In this document: in pieces, positions 1 to 11,750 of the stretch
Position numbering within the stretch: the first letter of the stretch is position 1
How the letters are laid out: every line of letters begins with the position of its first letter
Source of the DNA: Myotis daubentonii
Lineage: Eukaryota > Chordata > Mammalia > Chiroptera > Vespertilionidae
Assembly: GCF_963259705.1 (NCBI RefSeq)
Contig: NC_081861.1
Span: 70,723,623-70,787,622, forward strand
Length of the DNA stretch: 64,000 nt
Direction of reading: 5' to 3'
The notes under the pieces: model-generated
The model's database searches: none
What the model was told of the DNA's origin: nothing
What the model saw: the letters and a program-made list of their open reading frames with translations, nothing else
Made by a program: the position numbers and the translations under genes

Positions 1-3000
1 TCAGAACAAAGGATTCACACAGACTGAGAGTGAAGGGATGGAAAAAAAAATTTCAGGAAAATGGAAATGAGAAAAAAGCTGGGGTTGAGATACTTATATC
101 TGACAAAATACACCTCAAAGTAAAGGCCATAACAATAGATAAGGAAGGCCACTACATAATACTAAAGGGAACAATTCAACAAGATGATATAACTCTGGTA
201 AACATATATACACCCAATACAGGAGTACCCAATAACCATGAAACAACTTCTGGAAGATATCAAGAGAGAGATCAATAGCAATACAGTCATAGTAGGGGAC
301 TTTAATACCCCACTGACACCACTGGATAAATCCTCTAAACAAAAAATCAGCAAAGAAAGAGCAATCCTAAATGACTCACTAGATCAGATGGACTTAATTG
401 ATATATTCAGAGTATTTCACCCCAAAGCTACAGAATATGCATTCTTCTCCAGTGCACATGGGACATTTTCAAAGATAGATCATACATTAGGAGACAGGCA
501 AAGTCTCTTCAAATTCAAGAAAAAGAAATCATAACAAGCATCTTCTCAGATCACAATGGCATAAAACTAGAAATCAACTGCAAGAAAAAATTGAATAAAA
601 TCAAACACTTGGAGACTAAATAGCATGTTATTAAACAATGATTGGGTTAACAGAGAGATCAAAGAAGAAATAAAAAACATCATGGAAACAAATGACAATG
701 AAAAGAAAAACCATCCAAAATCAATGGGACACAGTGAAAGCAGTCCCGAGAGGGAAGGTCATAGCTCTACAGGCCTACCTCAAAAAAACAAGAAAAACTG
801 GTAATAAATGATCTAACCATACAACTTAAAGAGTTAGAAAGAGAGCAACAAGAAAAGCCCACAGTATCCAGAAGGAAGGAAATAATAAAGATCAGAGCAG
901 AAATAAACGACATAGAGACCAAAAAACAAAAACAAAAAAACAAACAAACAAAAAAACAATACATAAGATCAATGAAACCAAGAGCTGGTTCTTTGAAAGG
1001 ATTAAAAAGGTTGATGAACCTCTCAACAGGATCATCAAGAAACAAAGATAAAGGACCCAAATAAACAAAATCAGAAATGAAAGAGGTGAAGTAACAACAG
1101 ACCCTACTGATATACAAAGGATTGCCAAAAAAATATTATGAACTCTACTCCAACAAACTGGACAACCTCTATGAAATGGACACATTCCTAGAAAAATACA
1201 AGCTTCCAAAACTCAATCAGGAAGAATAAAAAAAAACCTGAATAGGCGAATAACTACTGATGAAATTGAAACAGTAATCAAAAAGCTTCCAGAAAACAAA
1301 AGCCCTGGACCAGATGGCTTCACAGGGGAGTTTTCCCAAACATTCAAAGAAGAATTAAAGCCAATCCTTCTCAGGCTGTTCCAAAAAATTCAAGAGGAAG
1401 GCACACTTCTGAGCTCTTTCTATGAAGCCAGCATTACCCTAATCCCAAAACCAGATAAAGACACCACAAAGAAAGAGAATTACAAGCCAATATCCCTGAT
1501 GTTAAAATCCTCAACAAAATTCTAGCAAACTGGATCCAGCATTACATCAGAAAGATCATAAACTATGACCAAGTGGAATTTATTCCAGGAATGCAAGGCT
1601 GGTACAATATCCACAAATCAATAAACGTGATACATCACTTAATCAAGTTGAGAGACAAAAATCACATAATCATATCGAATGATGCAGAAAAGGCATTTGA
1701 CAAAGTCCAACACCCTTTCTTGATAAAAACTCTCAGCAAAGTGGGAATAGAGTGATCATACCTCAACATAATAAAAGCCTTATATGACAAACCTACAGCC
1801 AACATCATACTCAATGGGCAAAAACTAAAACTCCATTCACTACTCCTGTTTGACATAGTACTAAAAGTTCTAGCCAAAGCGATCAAACAAGAAGAAGAAA
1901 TAAAAGGCATCCAAATTGGAAAACAAGAAGTAAAATTGTCATTATTCGCAGATGACATGACACTGTACTTAGAAAACCCTAAAGACTCCATCAAAAAATT
2001 ATTAGGCCTAATAAATGAATTTGGCAATGTAGCAGGATACAAAATTAATGCCAAGAAATCTATGGCATTTTTACACGCCAATAGTGAACTTACTGAAAGA
2101 GAAATTAAAAACAAACAATCCCACTTACCATTGCATCAAAAAAATTGAGATACCTAAGAATAAACTAAACTAAGGAGGTAAAAGACCTCTACCCAGAAAA
2201 CTACAGGATATTGATAAAAAGATAGAGGAAGACATAAACAGAATGAAGAAAATACTGTGTTCATGATTGAATCAACATCATCAAAATGTCCATACTACCC
2301 AAAGCAATCTATAGATTCAGTGCAATCCCCATTAAAATACCAATGGCATATTTTACAGACCTAGAAAGAACTCTCTAAAAATTCATCTGGAATTAAAAAA
2401 TAAATAAATAAAATAAAAACCAAATAGCTGCTGAGATCCTGAGAAAGAAGAACAAAGTAGGTGGGATCTCAATACCAGATTTCAACCTGTATTGCAAAGC
2501 AACTGTTGTCAAAACTGCCTGGTACTGGCACAGAACAGACATATAGATCAATGGAATAGAATAGAGAACCCAGAAATTGACCCAAACCACTATGCTAATT
2601 TAATATTTGACAAAGGAGGCAAGAACATGCAATGGAGTCAAGACAGTCTCTTCAATAAATGGTGGTAGGAAATTTGGTCAGACACATGCAAATAAATGAA
2701 ACTAGACCACCAACTTATACCATACACAAAAATAAACTCAAAATGGATAAAAGACTTAAATGTAAGACAGGAAACTATAAAAATATTAGAGGAATCCGCA
2801 GGTAGCAAAATCTCAGATATATGCTGAAGGAATTTCTTCATTGACACAGCTCCTAGGGCAATGGAAACTAAAGAGAAAATAAACAAATGGGACTATGTCA
2901 AAATAAATAGCTTCTGCACAGCAAAAGAAACCATCAACAAAACAACAAGAAAGCCCACTGCATGGGAGAACATATTTGCTAATGTTATCACCGATAAGGA

Positions 3001-3680
3001 TTTAATCTTCAGCATTTATAGGGAACTCATGCAACTTAACAAAAGGAAGATAAATAATCCAATCAAAAAATGGGCAACGGACCTAAATAGACACTTTTTG
3101 AAAGAGGACATACATAAGGCTGAGAGACATATGAAAACATGCTCAAAGTCACTAATCAGCTGAGAGATGCAAATCAAAACGACAATGAGGTACCATCTCA
3201 CACCTGTCAGAATGGCTATCATCAACAAATCTACAAATGACAAATGCTGGCGAGGATGCGGAGAAAAAGAAACCCTCGTTCACTGCTGGTGGGAATGCAA
3301 ACTGGTGCAGCCTCTGTGGAGAACAGTATGGTGTTTCCTCATAAAACTAAAAATGGAACTTCCATTTGACCCAGTGATCCCACTTCTAGGAATATATCCC
3401 AAGAAACCAGAAACACCAATCAGAAAGGATATATGCATCCCTATGTTCATAGCAGCACAATGTACAATAGCTAATATTTGGAATTAGCCTAAGTGCCCAT
3501 CAGCAGATGAATGGATTAAAATATTTGGCACATCTACACAATGGAATACTATGCTGCTTTAAAAAGGAACTCCTACCATTTGCAACAGCATGGATGGAGC
3601 TGGAGATCATTATGCTAAGTGAAATAAGTCAGTCAGAGAAAGATAAATATCACATGCTCTCACTCATTTGTGGATTATAA
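1..3680 (+). pseudogene. L1-A ORF2 remnant (endonuclease-reverse transcriptase)
   Basis: Broken ORF2, the LINE-1 protein that nicks target DNA and reverse-transcribes the element RNA. Readable pieces are the late endonuclease domain (VGDFNTPL near 290-320, DHTLG near 480), the reverse transcriptase with its catalytic FADD (1945-1956), and the C-terminal Cys-rich motif (C-x3-C-x7-H-x4-C, about 3245-3299). The pieces lie in different frames, with a shift near 235 and others between 530 and 3160. About 35 bases around the conserved TRQGCPLSP block are missing near 1830. The native stop is the TAA at 3678-3680. It cannot encode a working protein. Confidence 0.92.
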
Positions 3681-3753
3681 TGAACAACTTAAACCGATGA
3701 CCAAAACCAGATCTAGAGACAGAGAAGCATTGATCAGATGCTCAAAACTCAGA

Positions 3754-3784
3754 GGGAAGGTAGGGGAAGGTGAGGGTGAGGGGG
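3754..3784 (+). other. G-quadruplex-prone tract in L1-A 3' UTR
   Basis: Four runs of three or more G separated by loops of at most seven bases. It sits between the ORF2 stop and the poly(A) signal, the place where mammalian LINE-1 3' UTRs usually keep a G-rich polypurine tract. L1-B has an equivalent tract at 10958-10982. Confidence 0.75.
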
Positions 3785-3956
3785 AAAGATCAACCAAAGG
3801 ACTTGTATGCATGCATGTAAGCATAAGCGTTTTAATGTGGACAACAGGGAGTGAGGGTGAGGGTAGGATTGGGGGGATGAGAGGACATTGGGGGATAAGG
3901 ACACATTTGTAATATCTTATTCAATAAAGGGAAAATAAAAAATAATAAATAAAAAA

Positions 3957-4047
3957 GAAACAATTTCTGGAGGATGAGGCCCAGAAATCAGGATTTTAAA
4001 AAGATTCCCTGGTGATTCTAATGTGCAGCCAAGGTTGAGAACCACTG
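3957..4047 (-). repeat. MER5-like hAT MITE, one half
   Basis: One arm of a long palindromic non-autonomous hAT (Charlie/MER5-type) element, ending in the terminal repeat GAGAACCACTG. It matches closely the right arm of the complete copy at 30845-31061, which marks them as one subfamily. The other arm is missing because L1-A begins or ends here; it would lie outside the window. Confidence 0.8.
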
Positions 4048-4059
4048 ATATAGATAGAT

Positions 4060-4072
4060 TAAAGAGAAGGGA
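4060..4072 (+). repeat. Target-site duplication of L1-B, 5' copy
   Basis: The 13-mer TAAAGAGAAGGGA occurs here and again at 11164-11176, directly after the A-rich tail of L1-B. The bottom-strand junction reads TCTTT/AA, close to the LINE-1 endonuclease consensus TTTT/A. The pair fixes both ends of L1-B. Confidence 0.93.
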
Positions 4073-6079
4073 GAGAGACGGAAGATGGCGGCGATATAGG
4101 CAGACGCCTCCCAGGTCATGTCCGGGAGCAAATGGAATGAGCAGCTGAAACTAGTAACACCCACACCGAATTGGCGAAATTGCTCAGCTGGTGAGACAGT
4201 TTGCAGCCGGGAAGAGCAGAACTCCCCTGGAAAGGTAAAAAAAAACCAGGGATTTGGGCAGGAAAGTTTGCCAGACCTCTGAGCCCAGAGGGCGGAGGGA
4301 GACCACGTTGCAGACAGCCGCGTCCCTTGGGACAGGCACAGCCCCTGATGGGGGAAAGGAGAACCGCGGGATTCCTGGCGCTGCCAGGGAAATTGAGAGC
4401 TGGGTTCTGTGATCACGGAGGACTGAGCCTAAAGGGGGCAGCCTGAAGAGCTGACCTGACCATACAGTCCCGGTAAGAGAAGAAGCTTACAGAAACCAAG
4501 CCTTCCCCGTTTCCGTGGCCGGCGTTTGTTTGTTTGTTTGTTTTCACTGAATCCTGTTCATGGGACATTTCGGATACAGACACTCACCTGTGCTGAAGAG
4601 AGGGAGAGTGTGCGGAGGAGTGGAATCTGGGGAGAGACTGGGGAGAGATGGGGAGCCGGGAGAGGTGGCAGCGAATTGAGTGCTGAGACACCCCTGAGCC
4701 CAGGACTGGGGCAGCCACTCTCTCCGGAGAGTGAGACTCCTCCCCCCAGCCTCCAGGCAAGGAGCACAGCCACACCCAGACTCCACCCTGAACGAGATCA
4801 AGGATTAAAATAACCTTATCAGTCCCTGGGAGTTAACAGGGTCTGGCCTATAGAGGGATTTTCAATCCCAGCAACAACACAGCGCCAGTAACTAACTATT
4901 ACGCAGTCAGCTCTGGGCAGTGAACTTCCACTGGACAGAGAGGCCCTATAGCCTCAGAGGCCAACCCCAGAACACTGCCACCCAGAGGCTGACCCACAAA
5001 CTGACTCTTTGCTAAACACAAAATAAGGCAGTCTGGGAAATAAATGCGGCATGCTTTACAATAAGGACTGTGGTCTACAACACAGAGGAACAGTATATCG
5101 CAGGGAAACTCAACACTCTCCTGAATACCTGGCAGGTCTAAGGCGAGCCACACTGAAGAATAGAAGAAACGAAGGACATTCACTACTGCAATTTTTTTTT
5201 TCTTTTTTCACCTTTTAACTAAGAAACCAATTTTTTTTTCTTTTTTTTTTCTTTTTTTTTCTTCTTTTTCCATCAACTGATTTTACCCTTTTAATTACTA
5301 CCTTCTTATTTTTAACCAGTATTATTACTGCTACCATTTTACCATTTTTTAAAGTGCCATTTTATTTTCTCTTTATTTTATTTTGGGATTAGTGTTCTCC
5401 ATTCTATTTTCATCGTTATATTATTGGTTGTTTCTAGTTTGCATTCATCTCCAGGGAACTGTTGCTGGAATTTGTTGGGATTAATGGCTGTTCCATAGGA
5501 GTATTCTCCTCATATAAAAAAGTCTCTTCCCCTCTTCCACTTCATTCTCTCTTTTCGCTCTATTTTTTTTCTTCTCTTTTCTTTTCTTACTTTTATTTTC
5601 CCTCCTCCTTTTTCCCAATTTTATTTTTGCACTCCTCTTTTTGGACCCTACTTTCCTTTTCTTTTTTCTCTTTTACCTTTTTCTCTCCCTTCTTCCTTAT
5701 CCCCTAATACTCTTAATTCGGGTGGTCACCTTCATTTGGGATTATTAATATCGTGAATATATTTGTGTATAGTGCCTGGTACGTGGTGCCTTGTTGTGTT
5801 GTATTTTGTGCCTTTAAATCAACGCAGCAGGTCCAAGCAACAGCAACCTCCTGAACACCACATCCTCTGCTGAGGAACAGCAGCTCTACGTGAAACCTCG
5901 CCCCACCAGCTAGAAGAGCCACCACAGCTGTGAACAGCACCCACCAGAGGAGCTGCTGCCAACTGAAGAGCAGCTGCTACCGCAACCGCCCGAAGAGCAA
6001 CCACAGACCAAGGAGTCACTGCCACCAAGGGAGCAAGCACTGAACGACTCAATGTCTAGATATGTCAGTGAGATCAAAC
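4073..6079 (+). promoter_or_regulatory. L1-B 5' UTR / internal promoter region
   Basis: Two kilobases between the TSD and the ORF1 start. The first part is GC-rich; 5190-5710 is a strongly T/C-rich tract on the sense strand. LINE-1 5' UTRs hold an internal RNA polymerase II promoter; the YY1-like site at its extreme 5' end supports that role here. The same 5' UTR type is found in L1-E (reverse strand) and partly in L1-C, but not in L1-F. Confidence 0.8.
4082..4092 (+). promoter_or_regulatory. YY1-type site at the L1-B 5' end
   Basis: AAGATGGCGGC matches the classical YY1 consensus and sits about 10 bases from the element's first base. Human LINE-1 also has a YY1 site near its start, where it directs accurate transcription initiation. 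Similar motifs mark the 5' ends of L1-E (CCATCTTCC, near 29109) and L1-F (CCATCTTT, near 54257) on the reverse strand. Confidence 0.75.
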
Positions 6080-7008
6080 ATGGGTAGACAAAGATCCCCC
6101 AAAGGAAAGAGAAGGAGGACTCGCCAGAAAAGCAGCTAAGTAATACAGAGGCATGCAACATGACAGAAAAATAATTCAGAAAAAGGGTCCTAGAGTGCAT
6201 AAACCAGATGGAGGAAAAAATCGACAACCTCCACAAGAAGCAAGAACAGATGAAAAAATCGACAACCTCTGCAAGAAGCAAGAAGAAACAGATGAAAAAA
6301 TCAACAACTTAAGTAAGACCCAAGAAGAAATGAAGAGTAATATAGCTGCAATGAAAAACTCCAGTGAAGGTATCAACAGTAGACTAGGAGAAGCGGAGGA
6401 CCGAATTAGTGAATTAGAAGACAAGGAAGCAAAACACACCCAAAATGTACTGCAATTGGAGAAAAAAATTAAAAGACAGGAGGAGAGCCTAAGGGAGCTT
6501 TGGGACAACATGAAACGAAACAACATACGAATAATAGGAGTACCAGAACAACAGAAGGATGAACAAGGATTAGAAAACCTAATAGAAGAAATAATATCAG
6601 AAAACTTCCCTGAGGTGGGGAAGAAAAAAGTCACACAAGCCCAGAGAGTCCCAAACAAGGTGAACCTGAGAAGACCCACACCAAGACACATCATAATTAC
6701 CATGGCAAATGTTCAGGACAAAGAGAGAATCTTACAGGCTGCAAGAGAGAGACGGAAAGTTACATACAAGGGATCTCCCATTAGATTGTCAAACGATTTC
6801 TCAACAGAAACACATCAGGCCAGAAAACAATGGACTGAAATTTACAAAGTGATGCAAAGCAAAGGACTGAATCCAAGAATACTCTATCCAGCAAGGCTAT
6901 CATTCAAACTTGAAGGGGAAATAAGAAGCTTCACAGACAAAAAAAAGGCTAAGGGAGTTTATCACCACCAAGCCAGCAATGCAAGGAATGCTAAAGGGAC
7001 TGGTATAA
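6080..7008 (+). pseudogene. L1-B ORF1 (RNA-binding chaperone), damaged
   Basis: ORF1p forms trimers that coat LINE-1 RNA. The start ATG (MGRQRSPKGK...) is followed by a TAA at 6137-6139. A long open stretch in another frame (6153 onward) covers the coiled coil, with a 14-residue repeat of the type DEKIDNLxKKQEE, then the RRM (IRIIGVPE, PRHIIITMA) and the C-terminal domain (KGSPIRLSNDFSTETHQARK). A 4-base deletion near 6246 separates the first 14-residue repeat from the rest. One extra base in or next to an A8 run (6939-6946) shifts the last 20 codons, so the open frame reads past the native TAA (7006-7008) into ORF2. Confidence 0.9.
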
Positions 7009-7062
7009 AAAGAAGAAATAAAAAGCTCAGAAAGAAAACAGCCACACACACACAAAAAAGAA

Positions 7063-10000
7063 ATGGCTACAAACAAGTACCTTTCAATAATAACTTTAAA
7101 CGTAAATGGACTAAATGCTCCAACCAAAAGACATCGAGTGGCTGAATGGATAAAAAAACATGACCCATACATCTGCTGTCTACAAGAAACCCACCTCATT
7201 AGAAGGGACTCACACAGACTGAAAGTGAAAGGATGGAAAAATATCTTTCAGGCAAATGGAAAGGAAAAGAAAGCTGCGGTAGCAATACTTATATCAGACA
7301 AAATAGACCTCAAAGTGAAGGCCTTAACAAGAGATAAGGAAGGCCACTTCATAATACTAAAGGGATCAATACAACAAGAAGATATAACCCTGGTAAACAT
7401 ATATGCACCCAATGTAGGAGCACCCAAATTCATAAAACAACTCCTGGAAGATATCAAAGGAGAGATCGACAACAATACAATCATAGTAGGGGACTTTAAT
7501 ACACCATTGACAGCACTGGATAAGTCCTACAGACAAACAATCAGCAAAGATACAGCAATCCTAAATGACTCACTAGATCAGATGGACTTAATAGACATCT
7601 TCAGAACACTTCACCCCAAAGCCAGGGAATATACGTTCTTCTCAGGTGCTCATGGGACATCTTCAAAAATAGACCATATATTGGGTCACAAGCAAAGTAT
7701 CCCCAAATTCAAGAAGATTGAAATCATAAAAAGCATCTTCGCAGACCACGATGGCATAATACTAGAAATAAACTACAATAAAAACAACCCAAAATACTCA
7801 AACACCTGGAAGCTGAATAGCATGCTATTAAATATTGATTGGGTTACCAATGAGATCAAAGAAGAAATTAAAAACATCCTGGAAACTAATGACAATGAAA
7901 ACACAACAATCCAAAACCTATCGGATGCAATGAAAGCAGTCCTGAGAGGGAAGTTTATAGCTCTACAGGCCTATCTCAAAAAACAAGAAAAAATGGTAGT
8001 AAATCATCTAACTCTACAACTCAAAGAATTAGAAAGAGAGCAACAAGAAAACCCCAGAGTGAGCAGAAAGAAGGAGATAATAAAGCTTAGAGCAGAAATA
8101 AATGACATAGAGACCAAAAAAAACAATACAGAAAATCAATGAAACCAAGAGATGGTTCTTTGAAAGGATAAACAAGATTGACAAACCTCTAGCCAGACTC
8201 ACCAAGAAGCAGAGAGAGAGGACCCAAATAAACAAAATCAGAAACGATAGAGGCGAAATAACAACAGACCCCACAGAAATACAAATGATTGTTAAAAAAT
8301 ACTATGGACAGCTCTACTCCAACAAACTGGACAACCTGGAGGAAATGGACAAATTCCTAGAAAAATACAACATTCCAAAACTCAATCAGGAAGAATCTAA
8401 AAATCTCAACAGGCCAATAACCATGGAAGAAATTGAAGCAGTCATCAAAAAGCTTCCATCAAACAAAAGCCCAGGACCAGATGGCTTCACAGGGGAGTTT
8501 TACCAAACATTCAAGGAAGAACTAAAACCTATCCTCCTCAGACTACTACAAAAAATTCAAGAGGAAGGAACACTTCCAAGCTCATTCTATGAAGCCAGCA
8601 TCACCCTGATACCAAAACCAGGTAAAGACAACACAATGAAAGAGAATTACAGGCCAATATCCCTCATGAACATAGATGCCAAAATCCTCAACAAAATCTT
8701 AGCAAATCGGATCCAGCAGTACATCAGAAAGATCATACACCATGACCAAGTAGGATTTATCCCAGGGATGCAAGGATGGTACAATATCCGCAAATCAATA
8801 AACGTGATACAGCACATAAACAAATTGAAAGAAAAAAACCACATGGTCTTATCAATTGATGCAGAAAAAGCATTTGACAAAATTCAACACCCATTTTTGA
8901 TAAAAACCCTCACCAAGGTGGGAGTAGAAGGGTCATACCTCAACATAATAAAAGCCATATATGACAGGCCCACAGCCAACATCATACTCAATGGACAAAA
9001 ACTAACACCATTTCCCCTAAGAACAGGAACAAGACAGGGATGCCCCCTCTCACCACTCCTGTTCAACATAGTACTGGAAGTGTTAGCCATTGCAATTCGG
9101 CAAGAAGAAGAAATAAAAGGCATCCAAATTGGAAAAGAGGAAGTAAAACTGACCTTATTTGCAGACGACATGATATTATACATACAAAACCCTAGAGATT
9201 CCATCAAAAAGCTACTAGACTTAATACATGAATTTGGCAATGTAGCAGGATACAAAATTAACCCCAAGAAATCTGAGGCATTTCTATTCACCAATAATGA
9301 ACTTTCAGAAAGAGAGATTATAAAAACAATCCCATTTACCATTGCACCAAAAAAATTAAGCTACCTAGGAATAAACTTAACTAAAGAGGTAAAAGACCTC
9401 TACTCAGAAAACCACAGGACGTTGAAAAAAGATATAGAGGAAGACATAAACAGATGGAAGAACATACCGTGTTCATGGATTGGTAGAATCAACATCATTA
9501 AAATGTCCATACTACCCAAAGCAATCTATAAATTCAACGCACTTCCCATTAAAATACCAACAGCATACTTCAGAGATCTAGAATGAACTTTCCAAAAATT
9601 CATCTGGAATAAAAAAAGACCCCGAATAGCTGCAGCAATCCTGAAAAAGAACAAAGTAGGTGGGATCTCAATACCAGATATCAAGTTGTATTACAAAGCC
9701 ACTGTTCTCAAAACTGCCTGGTACTGGCACAAGAATAGGCATATAGATCAATGGAATAGAATAGAGAGCCCAGAAATCGGCCCAAACCGATATGCTCAAT
9801 TAATATTTGACAAAGGAGGCAAGAACATACAATGGAGCCAAGATAGTCTCTTCAACAAATGGTGTTGGGAAAATTGGACAGATATATGCAAGAAAATGAA
9901 ACTAGACCACCAACTTACACCATACACAAAAATAAACTCAACATGGATAAAGGACTTAAATGTACGACAGGAAACCATAAAAATTCTAGAAGAATCCAAA

Positions 10001-10884
10001 GGCAACAAAATCTCAGACATATGCCGAAGCAATTTATTCACTGATACAGCTCCTAGGGCACTTGAAACTAAAGAAAAAATGAACAAATGGGACTACATCA
10101 AAATAAAAAGCTTCTGCACAGCAAAAGAAACCATCAACAAAACAACGAGAAAACCCACTCTGTGGAAAACATATTTGCCAATGTCATATCTGATAAGGGC
10201 CTAATCTCCAAAATTTATAGGGAACTCATACAACTTAACAAAAGTAAGATAAACAATCCAATCAAAAAATGGGCAAAGGACCTAAATAGACACCTTTCAA
10301 AAGAGGACATTCAGAAAGCCAAGAGACATATGAAAACATGCTCAAAGTCACTAATCATCCGAGAGATGCAAATCAAAACAACAATGAGGTACCATCTCAC
10401 ACCTGTCAGACTGGCTATCATCAACAAATCAACAAACTACAAGTGCTGGAGAGGATGTGGAGAAAAAGGAACACTTGTGCACTGCTGGTGGGAATGCAGA
10501 CTGGTGCAGCCACTATGGAAGACAGTATGGAGTTTCCTTAAAAAACTGAAAATGGAACTCCCATTTGACCCTGTGATCCCACTTCTAGGAATATATCCCA
10601 AGAAACCGGAAACACCAATCAGAAAGGATATATGCACCCCTATGTTCATAGCAGCACAATTCACCATAGCTAAGATTTGGAAGCAGCCTAAGTGCCCATC
10701 AGTAGATGAATGGATTAGAAAACTGTGATACATCTACATGATGGAATACTATGTTGCTGTAAAAAGGAAGGAACTCTTACCATTTGCAACGTCATGGATG
10801 GAACTGGAGAGCATTATGCTAAGTGTAATAAGCCAGTCAATAAAGGAAAAATACCACATGATCTCACTCATTCATGGACAATAG
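7063..10884 (+). pseudogene. L1-B ORF2 (endonuclease-reverse transcriptase), lightly damaged
   Basis: ORF2p nicks genomic DNA and primes reverse transcription of the element's RNA. The endonuclease (7063 to about 7760) shows [24 protein letters not shown] and ADHDGI with the expected catalytic Asn, Glu, Asp and His residues. The reverse transcriptase has the fingers block (NKSPGPDGF), TRQGCPLSP and catalytic FADD (9158-9169). The C-terminal Cys-rich motif is at 10444-10497. Lesions: one extra A in an A8 run (8116-8123) causing a TGA at 8140-8142, TGA at 9584-9586 (a CGA-to-TGA type change), a one-base loss near 10160, and TGA at 10726-10728. Native stop TAG at 10882-10884. Four small lesions over 1270 codons suggest a fairly recent insertion. 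Confidence 0.94.
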
Positions 10885-10957
10885 AGACCATTATAAACTT
10901 TTGAACAATAATAGATACAGAGGCAGAGCTGCCTCAAACAGATTGTCAAACTGCAGC

Positions 10958-10982
10958 GGGAAGGCCGGGGAGGGTTGGGGGG
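10958..10982 (+). other. G-quadruplex-prone tract in L1-B 3' UTR
   Basis: Runs GGG, GGGG, GGG and GGGGGG with short loops, 75 bases past the ORF2 stop. It is the positional equivalent of the tract in L1-A. Confidence 0.75.
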
Positions 10983-11163
10983 CAGGAGGTAGGGGGGTAA
11001 GAGATCAACTAAAGGACTTGTATGCATGCATATAAGCATAACCAATGGACATAAGACACTGGGGAATAGGGGAGGCTAGGGGACTGTCTAGGGCGGGGGG
11101 ATAAAATGGACACATATGTAATACCCTTTGTAATACTTTAAGCAATAAAAAAATAAAAAAAAA

Positions 11164-11176
11164 TAAAGAGAAGGGA
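11164..11176 (+). repeat. Target-site duplication of L1-B, 3' copy
   Basis: Identical to 4060-4072 and placed right after the L1-B A-rich tail. Confidence 0.93.
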
Positions 11177-11179
11177 ATT

Positions 11180-11275
11180 TCTTATTTATATATATATAAT
11201 TTTCTTATACATATATATTAAGTATATATATGCATATATTTTAATTATTATTTTTAATTATTATTTTTATTGAGT
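11180..11275. repeat. AT-rich stretch
   Basis: About 100 bases of TA, TATT and ATTATT low-complexity sequence between L1-B and L1-C. No gene or site is visible. Confidence 0.7.
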
Positions 11276-11750
11276 AGTTTGTTGTTTACGTTTCTTCTTA
11301 TACAGTCATTTTCTTTCAACCGCCTCTATACTGAATCATGGCCATTCTCTCATTCATTCAATTACTTTACCTTGCTTTCTGGAAATAAGCTCTGCCTCTT
11401 CAGGTTCAGCTCCCCTCCTTTTTTTAATGGTTGTTTATTGTTTGCATTTTTTGGGATTATTTGTTGGACTTGTGGAGTTTTCTCCCAATATATGTATATT
11501 TTCTCCTGTTCTTTTCTCTTCTTTTTATTTTATGTCTTACCTCTTTGCCTTTGTTCATTATGATTTTGCACTCTTTTCTCTCCCCTAATTCTCATTTCTC
11601 CACTGGTCACATTTATTTGGGATTATTGGTGTCAAGAATACATTCCTGTTTTGTTCCCTCAGTGTTGTTTCTTGTCAAGTAGTATTCTGTTCCTTTGGTC
11701 AACGTTGTAGAGAGTGAGCCACATAACCAGACACCCTGAGACAAGTGAAA

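Larger units (their letters stand above)
1..3952 (+). mobile_element. LINE-1 copy L1-A, 5' part outside window
   Basis: A plus-strand LINE-1 that enters the window inside the ORF2 endonuclease domain and runs through reverse transcriptase, the Cys-rich C-terminus and the 3' UTR. The 3' end has a G-rich tract (3754-3784), AATAAA at 3923-3928 and an A-rich tail. It is flanked on the right by half of an older MER5-like hAT element, so it (or its tail) landed in that repeat. It is clearly more decayed than L1-B, with many stops and frameshifts. The 5' target-site duplication lies outside the window and cannot be checked. Confidence 0.93.
4073..11163 (+). mobile_element. LINE-1 copy L1-B, nearly full length, with TSD
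   Basis: About 7.1 kb with every LINE-1 part in order: 5' UTR (4073-6079), ORF1 (6080-7008), a 54-bp spacer, ORF2 (7063-10884), a 3' UTR with a G-rich tract, and an A-rich tail, bracketed by a 13-bp target-site duplication. It is the youngest-looking L1 of the window. ORF2 has only two single-base frameshifts and two stops, and ORF1 is open over most of its length apart from early damage and a late slip in an A run. It is unlikely to be retrotransposition-competent. Confidence 0.95.

Noticed and set aside
4526..4813. Frames of 60-95 codons in the GC-rich part of the L1-B 5' UTR, both strands
   Set aside because: They lie in a known LINE-1 untranslated region and have no ORF0-like position or motif that I can support.
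4060..11176. L1-B as an active, retrotransposition-competent element
   Set aside because: Both ORFs have stops and frame changes; even discounting homopolymer errors, TGA codons at 9584 and 10726 remain.
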